Of a DNA stretch of 64,000 bases, positions 8,499 through 17,591 are shown piece after piece (the stretch's first letter is position 1; each line of letters begins with the position of its first letter). The DNA comes from Desulfitobacterium_A nosdiversum (GTDB taxonomy: Bacteria > Bacillota > Desulfitobacteriia > Desulfitobacteriales > Desulfitobacteriaceae). Position numbers and translations under genes: made by a program. The notes beneath the pieces are model-generated. The model did not search any database. It had not been told where the DNA came from and worked only from the letters and a program-made list of their open reading frames with translations. The stretch lies in the NCBI RefSeq assembly GCF_049860565.1, contig NZ_CP172056.1:868001-932000 (forward strand). Reading direction: 5' to 3'.

Positions 8499-9609
8499 GT
8501 GTTAGTAGCTGACTGGAAAAGAGAGCTAGAAGGTTTAGAAATGCGCTTAGCAGATTTGAGGGTTTCTCTTTGACGTCGCTCAGCGCAAGGATAAGATTAG
8601 TATTTTAGAGCAGGAACTGGGCCGTCCGGATTTTTGGGATGATCCCAATTCCGCTCAGAAATTTATGCAAGAGCTTTCTTTTCAACAAGGAAAAGTAAAA
8701 ACGTATGATGATCTTCGGGTTGAATTGGATGATTTAACTGCACTTTACGAACTGGCGATGGAGGAGGAAGATGATTCTCTTGAACCGGAAGTTGAAGAGG
8801 GAGTTAAAGCTCTGCAGGCCAAATTTGAAAAGTTAGAACTGGAAATTCTGTTAAGCGGACAGTATGACCGCAATAATGCGATTTTAACGCTTCATGCGGG
8901 GGCAGGCGGAACTGAGGCGCAAGATTGGGTTTCGATGCTTTACAGGATGTATATCCGTTGGGCCGAACGACGCGGTTATAAAGTCGAAACGATGGATTTG
9001 CTGCCAGGTGATGAGGCAGGAATCAAGAGCGTAACGATTTCAATTGCGGGCGAGAATGCTTATGGCTATTCTAAGTCAGAGAAAGGTGTTCACCGGCTCG
9101 TACGGATTTCGCCGTTTGACGCTTCTGGACGCAGGCATACCTCTTTCGCTTCAGTTGACGTTATTCCTGAAGTGGATGAGGATGATTCCGAAATTAAAAT
9201 TGATCCGGATGATTTGAGAGTAGACACGTACCGTTCCAGCGGAGCAGGTGGACAACACGTTAATAAAACAAGTTCAGCTATTCGCATTACGCATATACCC
9301 ACAGGAATCGTAGTTGCATGTCAAAGTGAACGGTCTCAAATCCAAAATCGAGCCTATGCAATGCGTGTTCTGCATGCAAAACTTTTAGAACTAAAGCGTC
9401 GGCAGCAGGAAGAGGAAATTTCGGAAATTCGCGGTGAGCAGCAAGAAATTGCCTGGGGCAGCCAAATTCGCTCCTATGTCTTTCATCCGTACAATATGGT
9501 TAAAGACCATCGGACGAATGTCGAGACGGCGAATGTTTTGGCGGTCATGGACGGCGAGATCGATGATTTTATCGCGGCTTACCTGCAGAAAACCAAAAAT
9601 GTTCAATAA
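8499..9609 (+). CDS. prfB: Peptide chain release factor 2, with programmed +1 frameshift
   Basis: RF2 ends translation at UGA and UAA. The first 24 codons (GTG 8499, AAAGGGA upstream) stop at an in-frame TGA at 8571. A +1 shift on CTT-TGA continues at GAC 8572 to the stop at 9609, giving 369 residues, the normal RF2 length. The 3' part holds the catalytic GGQ (GAGGQHVNKTSS) and the UGA-reading SPF anticodon (ISPFDASGRR). The shift site with its upstream AGGG is the classic autoregulation device: low RF2 favours frameshifting. A caller that ignores it would start the gene at the ATG at 8665 and lose 54 residues. Confidence 0.97.
8557..8574 (+). promoter_or_regulatory. prfB +1 programmed frameshift site
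   Basis: An internal Shine-Dalgarno-like GAGGG, then the slippery CTT followed by TGA and C. The order and spacing match the known bacterial RF2 recoding signal. TGA followed by C is a weak stop context, as in other RF2 genes. Confidence 0.93.
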
Positions 9610-9638
9610 ATCTGCACTAATCTAAAAGCATGATTTAA

Positions 9639-9670
9639 GAACTCATTAATCAAGGAAGATTAATGAGTTC
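9639..9670 (+). repeat. Perfect 13-bp inverted repeat after prfB
   Basis: GAACTCATTAATC and its exact complement flank AAGGAA. It lies 30 nt after the prfB stop. There is no T-run on the plus strand and only a weak one on the minus strand, so it is either a poor terminator or a protein-binding palindrome. Confidence 0.6.
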
Positions 9671-9735
9671 AAACTATACATAAAACAATAAAGGAAATGA
9701 CAAAGCATTAAATGCGGTTTAGGAGGAATTTTACT

Positions 9736-10566
9736 GTGTCGGTCCTTGATTTAAAGCGTAAGGCGAACCAAATTCGTCAGGATATCATTACGATGCTCGT
9801 TTCTGCAAAGTCGGGCCATCCAGGGGGAAGCTTATCGGCAACGGATATTGTGGCTGCTTTATATTTTCATGAGATGAAGGTTAAAGCCGAAGATCCGCAA
9901 TGGGCCGATCGCGATCGTTTTGTTTTATCGAAAGGCCATGCTGCCCCTGTTCTTTATGCAGCCTTAGCGGAAAAGGGATTTTTCCCTAAGGAAGAACTAT
10001 TAGGATTAAGACATACTGGGCGTATGCTCCAAGGGCATCCTGACATGAAACGTATTCCTGGAGTCGATATGTCCACAGGTTCTTTAGGGCAAGGCTTATC
10101 TGCAGCCAATGGAATGGCTTTAGCGGGTAAGTTGAATAAAAAGGATTATCGTGTCTACGTATTGATGGGCGACGGCGAGATGGGTGAAGGACAGATCTGG
10201 GAAGCCGCAATGGCTGCAGCTCATTATAAATTGGATAATGTTACAGCCATCCTCGATAATAATGGCTTACAAATCGATGGCCCAACGGAGCAGGTTATGT
10301 CGACAAGCCCTCTTCTGGATAAATGGAAGGCTTTTGGTTGGCATGTCATTGAAGTGGATGGACATGATATTGAAAGTTTATTAGCTGCCTTTGAGGAAGC
10401 AAAAGCAACCAAAGGAAAACCAACTCTTTTGCTGGCGAAGACGATCAAGGGTAAAGGCGTTTCTTTTATGGAAAACCAGGTCGGCTGGCATGGAAATGCA
10501 CCCAGTGCTGAACAGGGTGAACAGGCATTGAGTGAATTAAGAGAGGAGGCATCACATCTTGGCTAG
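9736..10566 (+). CDS. Transketolase, N-terminal subunit
   Basis: The thiamine-diphosphate half of a split transketolase (276 residues), which moves two-carbon ketol units in the pentose phosphate pathway. The Mg-ThDP motif is GDGEMGEGQIWEA followed by LDNNGLQIDG; SGHPGGSLSATDI near residue 25 is the phosphate-binding start. The GTG at 9736 is chosen because TTAGGAGGAATTTT lies just before it; an upstream in-frame ATG at 9712 overlaps that site. The gene overlaps its C-terminal partner by 8 nt, so the two halves are co-translated. Split transketolases are common in anaerobic Firmicutes and archaea. Confidence 0.93.
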   Translation: MSVLDLKRKANQIRQDIITMLVSAKSGHPGGSLSATDIVAALYFHEMKVKAEDPQWADRDRFVLSKGHAAPVLYAALAEKGFFPKEELLGLRHTGRMLQGHPDMKRIPGVDMSTGSLGQGLSAANGMALAGKLNKKDYRVYVLMGDGEMGEGQIWEAAMAAAHYKLDNVTAILDNNGLQIDGPTEQVMSTSPLLDKWKAFGWHVIEVDGHDIESLLAAFEEAKATKGKPTLLLAKTIKGKGVSFMENQVGWHGNAPSAEQGEQALSELREEASHLG

Positions 10567-11494
10567 GCAAGCAACACGGGAGGCCTATGGTAAAGCTTTA
10601 GTGGCCTTAGGAGCAGAGAACTCAGATATCGTCGCTTTAGATGCGGATTTGTCAAGGTCTACGAAAACTGCGAACTTTGCTAAACACTATCCTGAACGGT
10701 TTTTTAATATGGGAATTGCTGAAGCAAATATGATGGGAACAGCGGCAGGACTTGCAGCAGCGGGGAAAATTCCCTTTGCAAGTACCTTTGCGGTATTTGC
10801 AACAGGTCGGGCGTTTGAACAAATTCGCAACTCTATTGCCTATCCGAAATTGAATGTTAAAATAGCGGCGACCCATTCCGGCGTTACTGTTGGCGAAGAC
10901 GGGGGTTCTCACCAAGCAATTGAAGATGTTGCGATTATGCGTGCTCTGCCTAATATGACGGTCCTTGTTCCGGCTGATGGAGAAGAGACACGGCAGGCTA
11001 TCTATGCGGCAGCTCACCATAAGGGACCTGTTTATATCCGCATGGGACGCCTTGATGTGCCCTTGCTTTTCGATGAGAATTATACGTTTGAAATCGGAAA
11101 AGCAAATGTCCTTCGTGAAGGTTCAGATGTTGTTATTTTTGCCAATGGAGTTATGGTGGCTGCAGCTTTGGAAGCGGCGGAAGAACTGGCTGGAGAAGGG
11201 ATTAACGCTGCAGTTGTTAATGCAGCGTCAATTAAACCGCTTGATGAAGAAACGATTTTGCGGCTGGCAAAAGCAACCGGTGCTGTTGTAACAGCAGAGG
11301 AACATACGATTATCGGCGGATTAGGAAGTGCTGTTGCTGAAGTGCTCGCAGAAAATGCACCGACTCCTATGGTTCGAGTAGGAATTAAAGACAGCTTTGG
11401 CGAATCCGGACGCCCCTACGAGCTTTTAGAAAAATACGGGTTAACTTCAAAAGACATTCGTGAGGCAGTCGCTCAAGTTCTCAAGAAAAAGTAA
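10559..11494 (+). CDS. Transketolase, C-terminal subunit
   Basis: The pyrimidine-binding and C-terminal domains of the split transketolase (311 residues). The first domain includes FFNMGIAEANMMGTAAGLA, with the glutamate that activates ThDP, and THSGVTVGEDGGSHQ; the second is a transketolase C domain (EEHTIIGGLGSAVAEVL). It starts at TTG 10559 with GAGAGGAGG 9 nt upstream, inside the end of the N-terminal gene. A good terminator follows. Together the two genes make one full-length enzyme and supply pentoses and erythrose-4-phosphate. Confidence 0.93.
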   Translation: MARQATREAYGKALVALGAENSDIVALDADLSRSTKTANFAKHYPERFFNMGIAEANMMGTAAGLAAAGKIPFASTFAVFATGRAFEQIRNSIAYPKLNVKIAATHSGVTVGEDGGSHQAIEDVAIMRALPNMTVLVPADGEETRQAIYAAAHHKGPVYIRMGRLDVPLLFDENYTFEIGKANVLREGSDVVIFANGVMVAAALEAAEELAGEGINAAVVNAASIKPLDEETILRLAKATGAVVTAEEHTIIGGLGSAVAEVLAENAPTPMVRVGIKDSFGESGRPYELLEKYGLTSKDIREAVAQVLKKK

Positions 11495-11522
11495 TTTGGA
11501 AAATATATCCTTTGTTATCTTG

Positions 11523-11558
11523 CCCTGAATCTGTGACAATAGATTCAGGGTTTTCTTT
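11523..11558 (+). terminator. Rho-independent terminator after the transketolase pair
   Basis: A perfect 10-bp stem (CCCTGAATCT/AGATTCAGGG) with an 8-nt loop, followed by TTTTCTTTG. Confidence 0.9.
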
Positions 11559-11658
11559 GCCTATTCTAAAAGGAAATCTATCCCTTATGTCGAATTGAAT
11601 TATAGGTTAGGGGAAAAAAAGGGAGCTGACACAGAAATATTAGGAGGAAAGGGCTAAA

Positions 11659-12345
11659 ATGATCCAATTTACGAATGTATCTAAGATTTATTCAAACGGT
11701 GCCAGGGCCCTTGTCGATATTAATCTAAAGATTGATAATGGAGAATTTGTTTTCTTAGTTGGGCCAAGCGGAGCCGGAAAGTCAACCTTGATTCGGTTAC
11801 TCTTTCGGGAGGAAGTTCCGACTCGCGGACAAGTTTTGATCAATGGAAAAAATCTGCTGCGCATGAAGGAACGTGAGGTTCCTCATCTTCGGAGAAATAT
11901 TGGAGTTGTTTTTCAGGATTTTCGATTATTGCCAAGCAAAACCGTTTTTGAAAACATTTCCTTTGCCTTGGAAGTTATCGGCGTAGGCAAAAACGAAGTC
12001 AAAAATCGGACAAGATCAGCCTTGGATTTAGTAGGTCTTGCTTCGAAGGAAAATGTTTTTCCCAATGAACTTTCCGGCGGGGAGCAGCAACGGGTTTCAG
12101 TTGCCAGGGCGATTGTAAATAACCCGGCTTTACTTGTAGCCGATGAGCCTACAGGCAATCTGGATCCGGATACGGCGTGGGGAATCATGGATTTGCTTTA
12201 TAACATCAATAAACGGGGTACTACTGTAGTCATGGCAACTCACGCTCGGGATATCGTTGACCAAATGCAAAAACGTGTTGTGGCTATTGAAGATGGAAAA
12301 ATTGTTCGAGATGATCAACGGGGAGGATATGGGTATGTCGATTAA
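11659..12345 (+). CDS. ftsE: Cell-division ATP-binding protein FtsE
   Basis: The cytoplasmic ATPase (228 residues) of the FtsEX complex, which controls cell-wall hydrolases rather than moving a solute. Walker A is GPSGAGKST, signature LSGGEQQR, Walker B LLVADEPTGNLDPD. The start is ATG with TTAGGAGG upstream. It overlaps ftsX by 11 nt, and a murein hydrolase-type protein and a ctpA protease follow, the classic order in Firmicutes. Confidence 0.96.
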   Translation: MIQFTNVSKIYSNGARALVDINLKIDNGEFVFLVGPSGAGKSTLIRLLFREEVPTRGQVLINGKNLLRMKEREVPHLRRNIGVVFQDFRLLPSKTVFENISFALEVIGVGKNEVKNRTRSALDLVGLASKENVFPNELSGGEQQRVSVARAIVNNPALLVADEPTGNLDPDTAWGIMDLLYNINKRGTTVVMATHARDIVDQMQKRVVAIEDGKIVRDDQRGGYGYVD

Positions 12346-13219
12346 CTCCCTTAAATATATTTTAAATGTTGTTTTTAAATCGATACGCCGTAATGTTTGG
12401 TTGAGTCTTGCCTCGATATTAACCGTTATGGTTTCATTAGTGATATTAGGGGCATCCGCATTTTTCCTGGTGAATGCGAATAATATGGCCAAAGATTTTG
12501 AATCCCAACTGGAGATCGCTGTCTTTACTCAAGATAAATTAAGTCAAGCCGAAGTCCAAACCTTGCAAAAACAGATTGAAGGTATGGATGGGGTTGCGGG
12601 AGTTGAGTTAGTATCTAAAGAACAGGCGCTGAAAGACTTTTCACAATCAATGGGCTCAGGTAATTTAGTTTCAGACCTTGGCGGAACCAATCCTTTCCCT
12701 GATAAACTTACGGTGAAAACCACTGACCCACAGCAAGTTAAGACGATTGCTGACCAGATTCAAGGGCTTAAAGGGGTAGATAAAGTCCGCTATGGTCAAG
12801 GTGTTGTTGACAAGCTTTTGAGCTTTACGCGCTGGCTGCGCTGGATTGGGATTGGGATTGTTTTAGCTTTTGCAGTTGCTTCACTCGTTTTGATTTCACT
12901 TAATATTAAAATGAATGTTTTCTCAAGAAGACGGGAAATACAAATCATGAAGCTTGTAGGTGCAAGCAATAGCTTTATCCGTTGGCCGTTTTTAATTGAA
13001 GGAATGTTTCTTGGTTTTATTGGAGGGATATTAGCTATTTTCCTTGTTGGCTTGGGTTATCATTGGCTTGCAGGATATATTAGCTCAACTTTAACTTTTA
13101 TGCCGATTGTCCAAGATACCTACTTAATAAACCAAATACTGAGTGCACTTCTATTTGTCGGGATGGCCATTGGAGCCATGGGGAGTGCGATTTCACTTCG
13201 CAAGTTCTTAAGAGTGTGA
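12335..13219 (+). CDS. ftsX: Cell-division membrane protein FtsX
   Basis: The membrane half of FtsEX (294 residues), with four helices and a large outer loop (about residues 45-165) that activates peptidoglycan hydrolases. The start is the ATG at 12335, 8 nt after GGGGAGG; the ATG at 12329 is too close and the frame is open further upstream inside ftsE. The C-terminal helices hold the motif RREIQIMKLVGASNSFIRWP typical of FtsX/MacB permeases. Translation is coupled to ftsE. The natural partner is the coiled-coil M23 protein encoded next. Confidence 0.95.
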   Translation: MSINSLKYILNVVFKSIRRNVWLSLASILTVMVSLVILGASAFFLVNANNMAKDFESQLEIAVFTQDKLSQAEVQTLQKQIEGMDGVAGVELVSKEQALKDFSQSMGSGNLVSDLGGTNPFPDKLTVKTTDPQQVKTIADQIQGLKGVDKVRYGQGVVDKLLSFTRWLRWIGIGIVLAFAVASLVLISLNIKMNVFSRRREIQIMKLVGASNSFIRWPFLIEGMFLGFIGGILAIFLVGLGYHWLAGYISSTLTFMPIVQDTYLINQILSALLFVGMAIGAMGSAISLRKFLRV

Positions 13220-13250
13220 TATTCAAAATATAGTTAATGATACTTTATTT

Positions 13251-13288
13251 GATGGCTAACAATGCCCACAGGGGGCAGGTTGGCCATC
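13251..13288 (+). terminator. Long imperfect hairpin after ftsX
   Basis: GATGGCTAAC pairs with GTTGGCCATC (one G-U), and the inside holds TGCCC/GGGCA. Only TCTTCATT follows, so termination is possible but weak. It lies 38 nt before the M23 gene. Confidence 0.45.
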
Positions 13289-13325
13289 TCTTCATTGCCA
13301 TCAAGTGGAGAGAAGGGGGGAAAAA

Positions 13326-14459
13326 ATGCAGAAACAATGGGCAATGTCCCTTATTTTAACGGCTGTATTTCTCGGAAGTTCAGTTATGCCGCTCCGAGCT
13401 GGAGAACTCGGTGACACGATTCAGCAGCAACAAGATTTAAAGCAGGAACAGAGCCAGATCCAGGGAAAGTTAAACCAACTGACTTTTTCTGAGGATAAAC
13501 TCAAAGCACAAATCCAAGATTTATCCAAACAAATCACTACTGCCCAAACAACTTTGAGCCTCACCCAAGCATCATATAACAAAGCGCAGACGGATGTTAT
13601 GAATTCACAAAGAGATCTGGACGAGCGAATTAAGGAACTTGAGGCTCGACGTGAAGTTCTGAAGAAACGAGTTCGAGGAATTTACGAAGAAGGTCAATTA
13701 AGCTATTTAGAAATTCTTTTTCAGTCGACAGATTTAGGCGATTTTATCAGCCGTCTCGAATATTTTTCAAAGCTGGTTGGAAATGACCAGCAAATACTAG
13801 CTGAAATAAAGACTCAAAAAGATCAAGTGGAACAAAAGACGAAAGAATTACAAGCACGCCGCGATCAAGCATCTCAGCTTCAAACTCAGGCTGCTAAGGC
13901 CAAGGCTGATTTGGATGGAAAGAATCAACAATATCAGGCTGCTTTAGCTCAAAATAAAAAAGCGCAAGACGATTTATCTGAGCAAAATGCGCGCTTAGCA
14001 GCGGACTCAAATGCAATTGCTGAGAAAATCCGAAAATTGACCGCTGCTTCGGCGGGAAAGGTTTTGGGTACGATTAGTACTTATCCTTTACCGGGATATT
14101 ATGAAATTAGTGATCCGTACGGTTGGCGGATTCATCCAATAACCCAACAAAAGAGTATGCATACGGGGACCGATATTCCAGCTCCAGGAGGGACTGCAAT
14201 TTTAGCAGCAGGTTCTGGCGTAGTTATTATGGCCGGTTTGTACGGGGCTTATGGTAATGCAGTTATTATCGACCACGGAGGAGGATACACTTCACTATAT
14301 GGACATCAATCCCGAATTGGAGTTTCTGTAGGAGATAAGGTAAAGGCTGGTGAAGTTATCGGCTACGTCGGCAGTACAGGCTGGAGTACCGGAGATCACT
14401 TGCATTTTGAGGTTCGTGTCAATGGAAACCCTACCGATCCGCTGCAATTTTTTCATTAA
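13326..14459 (+). CDS. Secreted coiled-coil M23 peptidase (EnvC-like)
   Basis: A 377-residue exported protein. It has a signal peptide (MQKQWAMSLILTAVFLGSSV), a long Gln/Lys/Glu-rich coiled coil (about 30-240), and a C-terminal LytM/M23 domain (about 260-377). Zinc-site residues are visible in HTGTDIPA and GDHLHFEVRVNG, so it may be an active endopeptidase rather than a pure activator like E. coli EnvC. The start ATG is 6 nt after AGAAGGGGGG; an in-frame GTG at 13305 precedes that site. The place right after ftsEX suggests that FtsX gates it at the division site. Confidence 0.9.
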   Translation: MQKQWAMSLILTAVFLGSSVMPLRAGELGDTIQQQQDLKQEQSQIQGKLNQLTFSEDKLKAQIQDLSKQITTAQTTLSLTQASYNKAQTDVMNSQRDLDERIKELEARREVLKKRVRGIYEEGQLSYLEILFQSTDLGDFISRLEYFSKLVGNDQQILAEIKTQKDQVEQKTKELQARRDQASQLQTQAAKAKADLDGKNQQYQAALAQNKKAQDDLSEQNARLAADSNAIAEKIRKLTAASAGKVLGTISTYPLPGYYEISDPYGWRIHPITQQKSMHTGTDIPAPGGTAILAAGSGVVIMAGLYGAYGNAVIIDHGGGYTSLYGHQSRIGVSVGDKVKAGEVIGYVGSTGWSTGDHLHFEVRVNGNPTDPLQFFH

Positions 14460-14569
14460 GTATGAGTGGGATGGGATGAGCATATAATATCACCAGGTTT
14501 GTCTATTAGATGAACAAGCAAGCATTAAAAGATGGAGCTTCAGTGCAGAGGTAGGAAGGGGTTAGGACA

Positions 14570-15751
14570 TTGCAGGACAGAGATTGGAAAGCAATTTTGA
14601 AGAAGGTTGGGATTTCCTTCGGAGTCATCAGTATTATCTTTACGGTTACCGTAGGCGGATTCATTGTTGCGAACCTCCAGCATATGGGAAGGCTTGCTCG
14701 AGTTGTCCAGCTTGTACAAGGGGATTATTTAGAGAAAGCTTCATTTGGCCAGCTCATTGACGGGGCGACTCGCGGAATCGTAGATTCTTTGGGAGATCCT
14801 TATTCTGTTTATATGGATGCGCAGGAAAATGCTCAGTTAATGGAACAAATCGAAGGAAAATTTGGGGGAGTCGGCATAATTCTTAGCCTTAAAGACCCGA
14901 AAAAACTTACCGTTCTTCGTCCTATAAAGAATACACCAGCGGCAAAAGCGGGACTTGAACCGGGTGATGTGATTATGAAGATCGATAGTCAAGATGCAAC
15001 GACGATTGACCAGGAAAAAGCAGTTTCTTTGATGCGCGGTGATCCAGGCACTAAGGTAACTTTAGTTGTTTACCGCGATAGTGCAAAGAAAACGTTGACA
15101 GTACCTTTAACACGGGAACCTATTTCAGTACCGACGGTTGAAGGTGAAGCCTTGCCTGGAAATTCTGATCTTGCATATATTGACATCTCTCAATTCTCAA
15201 CAAATACAGCGAATGAATTGGCAAGCGTACTCAAAAACATGGATATGTCAAAATACAAGGGTATCGTTCTTGATCTTCGGTACAACCATGGCGGGGAACT
15301 TGATGCCGCAGTAGGGGTTGCCAGTTATTTTGTCAAACCGGGTCCTGTTGTTTACATTGTGGATAATCAAGGACGAACAGTGACAAAGTCGGCGGAAGGT
15401 AATTTCTTGGGAAAACCGTTTGTTGTCTTAGTCAATGAGGAAAGCGCTTCTGCTTCAGAAATTGTTTCCGGTGCAATCAAAGATGAGGGGACGGGAACAC
15501 TCGTTGGGGTGAAAACATTTGGCAAAGGGATTGTTCAAACCATTTTCCCGCTTGATTCCGGAACAAGTGTAAAATTGACAACAGCAAAATACTTAACCCC
15601 GAATAAAGTGGATATTCATAAAAAAGGAATCGAACCGGATGTGAAAGCCGAACTGAAGAAGGGCGAAGAGGCCACGATTTCACCGACGGATAGAAATTAT
15701 GATTCCCAATTAACCCAAGCGGTTCAAATCCTGCGGAGCAAAATAAAGTAA
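14570..15751 (+). CDS. Carboxyl-terminal processing protease (S41, CtpA type)
   Basis: A 393-residue extracytoplasmic serine protease. It has an N-terminal membrane anchor (about residues 15-35), a PDZ domain (about 95-190) with GGVGIILS, and the S41 domain with catalytic Ser in NEESASASEIVSGA and Lys in VKTFGKGIVQ. The start is TTG with GGAAGGGG about 10 nt upstream. It follows the M23 protein, an arrangement shared by many Firmicutes, where the protease may trim or remove the hydrolase system. A strong terminator closes the unit. Confidence 0.94.
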   Translation: MQDRDWKAILKKVGISFGVISIIFTVTVGGFIVANLQHMGRLARVVQLVQGDYLEKASFGQLIDGATRGIVDSLGDPYSVYMDAQENAQLMEQIEGKFGGVGIILSLKDPKKLTVLRPIKNTPAAKAGLEPGDVIMKIDSQDATTIDQEKAVSLMRGDPGTKVTLVVYRDSAKKTLTVPLTREPISVPTVEGEALPGNSDLAYIDISQFSTNTANELASVLKNMDMSKYKGIVLDLRYNHGGELDAAVGVASYFVKPGPVVYIVDNQGRTVTKSAEGNFLGKPFVVLVNEESASASEIVSGAIKDEGTGTLVGVKTFGKGIVQTIFPLDSGTSVKLTTAKYLTPNKVDIHKKGIEPDVKAELKKGEEATISPTDRNYDSQLTQAVQILRSKIK

Positions 15752-15764
15752 ATAAATAGATAAC

Positions 15765-15810
15765 ACAAAAGGGGTTATTGCGGGTTGCTGCTAATAACCT
15801 CTTTTGTATT
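15765..15810 (+). terminator. Rho-independent terminator after ctpA
   Basis: A 15-bp stem (ACAAAAGGGGTTATT with AATAACCTCTTTTGT, one G-U pair) around a 13-nt loop, ending in CTTTTGTATT. Confidence 0.8.
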
Positions 15811-15924
15811 ATCAAGCTATAATAATCTAAAGGAATATCCTTCAAACAAATGTTATAATATGGAATAAAGCGAGGATAAGAATAATTAAATATAAAGAAA
15901 TTCGAAAAATGGAGGAGAGAAAAA

Positions 15925-16296
15925 ATGCCGAGCTACTTTTATATTGCAATTTTGATCGCTTTATATGTTTACCCTATTATCCGAAGTATTTACTTATTTC
16001 AAAAGGGAAAGTATGCCCCGTATTTTCAAAAAGGTACGAATAAGGATATGCTTTTAGCGTTCGGATGGAGTATCCTGTATATTTGGTCTTTAAATAATGC
16101 CGCATTATCTCATTTTTCCTACCTAGTTATTTCTTTGGTTTTTATATTTTTTTATATACTTTGCATCAGTATACTTGGCTATTTATCATATAGAAAAATG
16201 AGAGAGCGCAGAGTAATTTATTCTACAGTAATACTTGATATTTTTCTTATTGCGGTTAGCTTATTTATCGTAAATTTATATCTGCATCACCAATAA
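15925..16296 (+). CDS. Small membrane protein of unknown function
   Basis: I do not recognise this 123-residue protein. It is very hydrophobic with four probable helices (about 3-22, 40-60, 62-88 and 98-118) and a short charged loop after the third (SYRKMRERR). It has a strong ribosome site (GGAGGAGAG). A TATAAT lies upstream at 15854 without a clear -35. Codon use is AT-rich, more so than the neighbours. It sits alone between a terminator and the next gene, so it is probably expressed by itself. Confidence 0.65.
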   Translation: MPSYFYIAILIALYVYPIIRSIYLFQKGKYAPYFQKGTNKDMLLAFGWSILYIWSLNNAALSHFSYLVISLVFIFFYILCISILGYLSYRKMRERRVIYSTVILDIFLIAVSLFIVNLYLHHQ

Positions 16297-16428
16297 AGGC
16301 AGTAAGCATTCAAGCAACAAATATTTTATCTTTGATTAAGCCTATGTGAAACATTAGTTGTGGAAAGAGTGACCCTTCCACTTGTGCCTGCATAAACTAC
16401 GGCGAGCAAAAAAATGGGAGGGAAGGAC

Positions 16429-17460
16429 ATGGTTCAAAAACCGGGGGTACGTCATTATTTTGCAGAAGGTGTTACTAACCGTGGCTACATATCTTTTTTG
16501 CCAAATATGATGTCGGAATGGGAACGTACTTATGTCCTCATGGGTGGGCCTGGGACCGGAAAATCGACCATGATTAAAATGATTGGTTTAGAAATTCTTG
16601 ATCGGGGCTATGAGGTCGATTTTATGCGCTCCGCACGCGATCCAGACTCTATGGCAGGTTTTAATGTTCGCAATAACAATTTAGCAATGCTTGATCAGTA
16701 TGAGGTTGCCCCACTTAGATGGAGAGCGCCTGGGATTATTGAACATTTTGTTGATTTTACCCCTTTCTGCGATACTCAAAAACTAGAGCATCAGCGTGAG
16801 CGTATCTTAGGGCTGGAAAATGAAGAGAAAAAACTTCAGCAAGAAATTGGAGTGCGACTTGCTGAAGAGTTCGGTGAAAAGGCTAGGGGAAAGAGGACTA
16901 TTGAGCCTGAACCCCAAGGTCGCTCTTGGCTTAAGAATATCTATTTGTCTATTGATCAAGATGAAGAAAAAGACGGACCTTGGAGTAAGGTGCAAGGGGC
17001 TTTGCGTCAACTACAAAAAAGCAAGGTAACATCATTTTTCCTTCACGGACTGGACAGTGAAGGCTGGCTCAATTTCGCACCGCATTATTTAACGGATTAT
17101 GACCAAATCCGGTTGGAGGGTAAGGAAACATCGGATGCCATGGATTGGGTACTTAAAGAGGCAGAGCAATTGGGGCAGGTTATCGACATCGTACTTCATC
17201 CGCTTTATCCGGAAGTAATTATCGGGATTATCTTTCCGCAGAGAAACCTTGCAATATGGCAAGGCAGCCCTGAACAATTGACGGATCAAGGGTTGGATCG
17301 TCCATTCAGCGAAGAGCTAAAATCCTCTCTTATCAAATTCCAGGATGCAAGGCAGCTTTTAAAATCTATATATATGGAAGTGAATGATTTTTCACGCGTT
17401 GATCAGCTGCGTGATGAATTATTGACGAAAATTTTAAGAGATCTCGAGGGCCTGAAATAA
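16429..17460 (+). CDS. P-loop ATPase of a poorly characterised Firmicute family
   Basis: A 343-residue soluble protein with a Walker A motif GGPGTGKST near residue 40, just after a GYISFLPNMMSEWERTYVLM lead-in. The opening HYFAEGVTNRGYISF pattern is one I associate with a conserved, uncharacterised nucleotide-binding family in Bacilli and Clostridia; this rests on memory. A charged coiled-coil stretch (about 125-165) divides it from a C-terminal half rich in hydrophobic strands. The start ATG at 16429 follows GGGAGGGAAGG; the ATG at 16414 overlaps that site. No Walker B can be fixed with confidence. Single gene. Confidence 0.6.
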   Translation: MVQKPGVRHYFAEGVTNRGYISFLPNMMSEWERTYVLMGGPGTGKSTMIKMIGLEILDRGYEVDFMRSARDPDSMAGFNVRNNNLAMLDQYEVAPLRWRAPGIIEHFVDFTPFCDTQKLEHQRERILGLENEEKKLQQEIGVRLAEEFGEKARGKRTIEPEPQGRSWLKNIYLSIDQDEEKDGPWSKVQGALRQLQKSKVTSFFLHGLDSEGWLNFAPHYLTDYDQIRLEGKETSDAMDWVLKEAEQLGQVIDIVLHPLYPEVIIGIIFPQRNLAIWQGSPEQLTDQGLDRPFSEELKSSLIKFQDARQLLKSIYMEVNDFSRVDQLRDELLTKILRDLEGLK

Positions 17461-17470
17461 GCTAATAAGA

Positions 17471-17507
17471 GTAAAAATTGAGCTCTTACATTGTAAAGAG
17501 CTCAATT
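17471..17507 (-). terminator. Terminator of the minus-strand holin-like gene
   Basis: A perfect 12-bp inverted repeat (AATTGAGCTCTT/AAGAGCTCAATT) with an 8-nt loop. Read on the minus strand it runs into five T. It lies between two convergent genes and may also slow plus-strand transcripts of the ATPase. Confidence 0.75.
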
Positions 17508-17591
17508 AAAACTAAAAGTATCAGTTTAAATAAAATGGAGAAAATAATTGGGAACAGATCTAAGAAACACATTTTTGATTACACGTTTATT

